This document shows positions 62,009 through 64,000 of a stretch of 64,000 bases of DNA, one piece after another. Position 1 is the first letter of the stretch; each line of letters opens with the position of its first letter. The notes beneath the pieces are model-generated. The model saw only the letters and a program-made list of their open reading frames with translations, was not told the origin of the DNA and made no database searches. Source of the DNA: Lysobacter antibioticus (GTDB lineage: Bacteria > Pseudomonadota > Gammaproteobacteria > Xanthomonadales > Xanthomonadaceae). The translations under genes and the position numbers were made by a program. Location of the stretch: assembly GCF_001442535.1 (NCBI RefSeq), contig NZ_CP013141.1, forward strand, positions 1,055,602 to 1,119,601. Direction: 5' to 3'.

Positions 62009-63528
62009 CATTGCCCAGCCTCGAATTCTGGTCGCTGCACCTGGGCGCCTGCCTGGCGACCGGCGCGCTGGCCTGGGGCGTAGGGCTCGGCCTGCATCGC
62101 ACCCTGCGCCTGTCGCATGCCTCACGCGCTTACTGGCTCGGGGTGTGGACGCTGGCGGCCTTGCCGACCGCCGCCGCCCTCGCATTGCGTTGGCTCGGGC
62201 CGGAGACCTCGTCCTGGCCGATCACGCCCGCCCTGCCGCTGCCGATGTTGAGCGATGCAGGCGCCTGGTCGGGCGTGGCCGCCGAGTCGCCGGCGACGCC
62301 GACCGCAGCAGCCGCGCTGCGCGATTGGCTCGAACCGCTGCTGGCCGCCTTGTATCTCAGCGGCGCGATCGTCGCCGCGCTGCGCTGGTGGGCGGGGCTG
62401 CGTGCGGTGCGCCGCATCGTCGCGGCTTCGCGCCCCTTCTACGGCACGCTCGGCGGCGCGCTCGACGACAGTTCGGTCGCCGCCGAATGCCGGCGCCTGG
62501 GCGAGGCCGGCATCGAGGTGCGCAGTATCGACGATGCGACCAGCCCGTTCGCGGTCTGCCTGCCGCGGCCGACCATCCTGGTCCCGGCCGCGTTGAGCGC
62601 GCAGATGAGCGATGAACAGCTGCGCATGGTGCTGGGCCACGAGGCGGCCCACCTCGCCCGGCGCGACCCGCAGCGCGCCGCCGGGATGCGGCTGGTCCAG
62701 GTCCTGCTGTGGTTCGATCCCTTCCTGCGCCTGATCGCCCAACGCGTGCAGATCGCCGCCGAGCTGCGCTGCGACGCCGCGGCCATCGCCGACCGCGCCG
62801 ACCGCCGCCGCAGCTATGCCCAGGCCTATCTGCAGACCTTGCGCCTGTCCGCCGGCCTGTCTCTGCCGGCCTCGGCCGCGGCGTTCTCGCGCAAGGACCC
62901 CGGCCATCACCGGCTGCGCATCGCCCACATGATCGAAGGCGACCGGCGTCGCCGCGTGCCTCCGGCCTTGCGTTGGCTGCTGGCGGCGACGGCGCTGGTC
63001 GCCGGCGCGGCGATCGCCTCGGTGCAGATCGCCGCGACGCCGGCGACGACCACGCAGGCCGCCACGATCGCTCCGACGAGCGCAGCGCCCAAGCCGGCAC
63101 CCGGCCCGGCCGCCGCCGTTGCCACGGCCAGCGTGGAGATCGACTTCTCCTCGCCGATGCGCAAGCCGAAGATCAGCGGCCACTTCGGCGAGATCGGGCC
63201 GCCGCGCAGCAACCCGCATCGCGGCCTCGATTTCACCGCGGCACGCGGCACGCCCGTGCATGCGCCGGCCGCCGGCGTCGTGGTCGCGGCCACCGAACGC
63301 TACGACAACGCGCCGAATTACGGCACCGTGGTCGTGCTCGATCACGGCGGCGGCTGGCAGTCGCTGTACGCCCATCTCGACGCTTACGAGGTGCAGGTCG
63401 GCCAACAGGTCGCGAGCGGCGAGCGCATCGGCCGCGTCGGCACCACCGGCAAAGTCACCGGTCCGCACGTCCACGTCGAGATGCTGCACAACGGCCAACG
63501 CGTCGACCCGGAACCGCTGCTGCGGTGA
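62005..63528 (+). CDS. BlaR1-like M56 metallopeptidase fused to M23 domain
   Basis: 507 aa. Membrane helices at ~10-30, 45-62, 110-130 and 322-342. M56 zinc motif His212-Glu-x-x-His216 (LGHEAAHLARRD) with PRPTILVPAALSAQMSDE upstream. After the last helix a Thr/Ala/Pro linker (~345-375), then an M23 peptidase domain ~385-507: HRGLDFTAARGTPVHAP (ligands His405, Asp409), GTVVVLDHGGGWQSLYAHL (His457), GPHVHVEML (His490). BlaR1 normally ends with a penicillin-binding domain; here an M23 domain replaces it. Predicted to face the periplasm and bind or cut peptidoglycan. Confidence 0.92.
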   Translation: MTLPSLEFWSLHLGACLATGALAWGVGLGLHRTLRLSHASRAYWLGVWTLAALPTAAALALRWLGPETSSWPITPALPLPMLSDAGAWSGVAAESPATPTAAAALRDWLEPLLAALYLSGAIVAALRWWAGLRAVRRIVAASRPFYGTLGGALDDSSVAAECRRLGEAGIEVRSIDDATSPFAVCLPRPTILVPAALSAQMSDEQLRMVLGHEAAHLARRDPQRAAGMRLVQVLLWFDPFLRLIAQRVQIAAELRCDAAAIADRADRRRSYAQAYLQTLRLSAGLSLPASAAAFSRKDPGHHRLRIAHMIEGDRRRRVPPALRWLLAATALVAGAAIASVQIAATPATTTQAATIAPTSAAPKPAPGPAAAVATASVEIDFSSPMRKPKISGHFGEIGPPRSNPHRGLDFTAARGTPVHAPAAGVVVAATERYDNAPNYGTVVVLDHGGGWQSLYAHLDAYEVQVGQQVASGERIGRVGTTGKVTGPHVHVEMLHNGQRVDPEPLLR

Positions 63529-63711
63529 GTCCGATGCGATGAGCCACTGAGCCATCCCCCGGCGACGCGCCAGCCGCGCCGCCGCCCTACCCGGCCTGCC
63601 TGATTCGAACGCCCCGCTCACGGGGAGGGCCGGCCTTTGCCCGCGATCTTCGCCCGCTCCGGCGCCGCCAGGCGCGACGGCCGCGCGAGTGCGCCCTCTA
63701 TCCCGGTCCCT

Positions 63712-64000
63712 ATGAAATCAACGCCGTCGCCCACCCCGACCCCGCTGCATAAGGCATGCCGCCTGGCCTTGCTCGCCCACGCGGTGCTGGCCTGGATCCC
63801 AGCCGGCGCCAAGCCGCCCCAGGCCGCGCCCTCGCCCCCTGCTGCTGCGGCCGCCGTCGCCGAACTCGACAGCGTCGTGGTCCGCCACGACGCGCGCCGC
63901 GACGACACCGCCTCGCGCACCGTGGTCACGCGCGCCGAATTGCTCGCATTCGGCGACGGCAGTCTCGCCGAAGCGATGAAGCGCTTGCCGGGCGTCAGCA
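63712..64000 (+). CDS. TonB-dependent receptor, N-terminal part (runs off window)
   Basis: Open from ATG 63712 to the window end with no stop (96 codons). Signal peptide about 1-33 (LALLAHAVLAWIPAGA). Then AVAELDSVVVRHDARRD (TonB-box region) and TVVTRAELLAFGDGSLAE, AMKRLPGVS, the plug-domain start. Gene is truncated here. 184 bp after the M56-M23 gene on the same strand, possibly unrelated. Confidence 0.82.
   Translation, partial: MKSTPSPTPTPLHKACRLALLAHAVLAWIPAGAKPPQAAPSPPAAAAAVAELDSVVVRHDARRDDTASRTVVTRAELLAFGDGSLAEAMKRLPGVS

Noticed and set aside
1-64000. CRISPR arrays, tRNA or rRNA genes
   Set aside because: No regularly spaced short direct repeats and no cloverleaf or rRNA signature were found by eye.

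Overview
The window reads as chromosomal DNA of a Lysobacter-type member of the Xanthomonadaceae. The evidence is very high GC, tightly packed operons, TonB-dependent receptors, a copLAB copper operon, an XVIPCD-tailed type IV secretion effector, many secreted lytic enzymes (S8, S9, GH9, GH16, phospholipase C-like) and a Clp/CRP-type operator. No rRNA, tRNA or CRISPR array was seen. The assignment is inferred from gene content only.

Layout. 1-11.8 kb: the 3' end of an autotransporter, a secreted S9 peptidase, a probable T4SS antibacterial effector with an HExxH protease motif, and a translationally coupled operon for a secreted phospholipase C-like enzyme, a parvulin foldase and an anchored helper. 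11.8-19.4 kb: an accessory island with a dif-like XerCD site, a decayed filamentous-phage Zot tail, a TIR-TM-WD40 protein, and a divergently placed pair encoding a TPR-S-like/trypsin protein and an alpha/beta hydrolase. This is the best candidate for an undescribed conflict (immune) system. 19.9-21.3 kb: an NTF2-like gene facing a LysR regulator across an operator. 21.3-29.7 kb: a sugar-utilisation locus (GH9, ROK regulator, PfkB kinase, MFS permease, TonB receptor) with the same operator-promoter module at two promoters.

29.9-33.9 kb: a small membrane protein, a LytS/LytTR two-component pair and a serine hydrolase. 34-36.6 kb: copper-related genes (CopL-like, cytochrome c/CopM-like, NTF2-like, DUF411/CopG-like). 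36.8-37.4 kb: two 104-nt repeats at an exact 150-bp period that look like structured RNA, next to a 77-residue protein resembling the DUF3395 domain. 37.5-44.2 kb: a six-gene catechol siderophore operon, entC-entE-entB-(VibH-like condensation enzyme)-SIP-entA, with every junction overlapping. It should make 2,3-dihydroxybenzoate, load it on the EntB carrier domain and join it to an amine.

44.6-64 kb: GH16 glucanase, MBL hydrolase, copL-copA-copB, a FAD oxidoreductase, an OmpA lipoprotein, a WS/DGAT acyltransferase, photolyase, a Clp-site-linked S8 protease, alanine racemase, a glycine-zipper protein, a BlaI repressor coupled to an unusual BlaR1/M56-M23 fusion, and the 5' end of a TonB-dependent receptor.

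Two copper loci flank the siderophore operon, and secretion and scavenging functions dominate, which fits a predatory or biocontrol lifestyle. All functions are inferred from motifs read by eye. No database search was possible.
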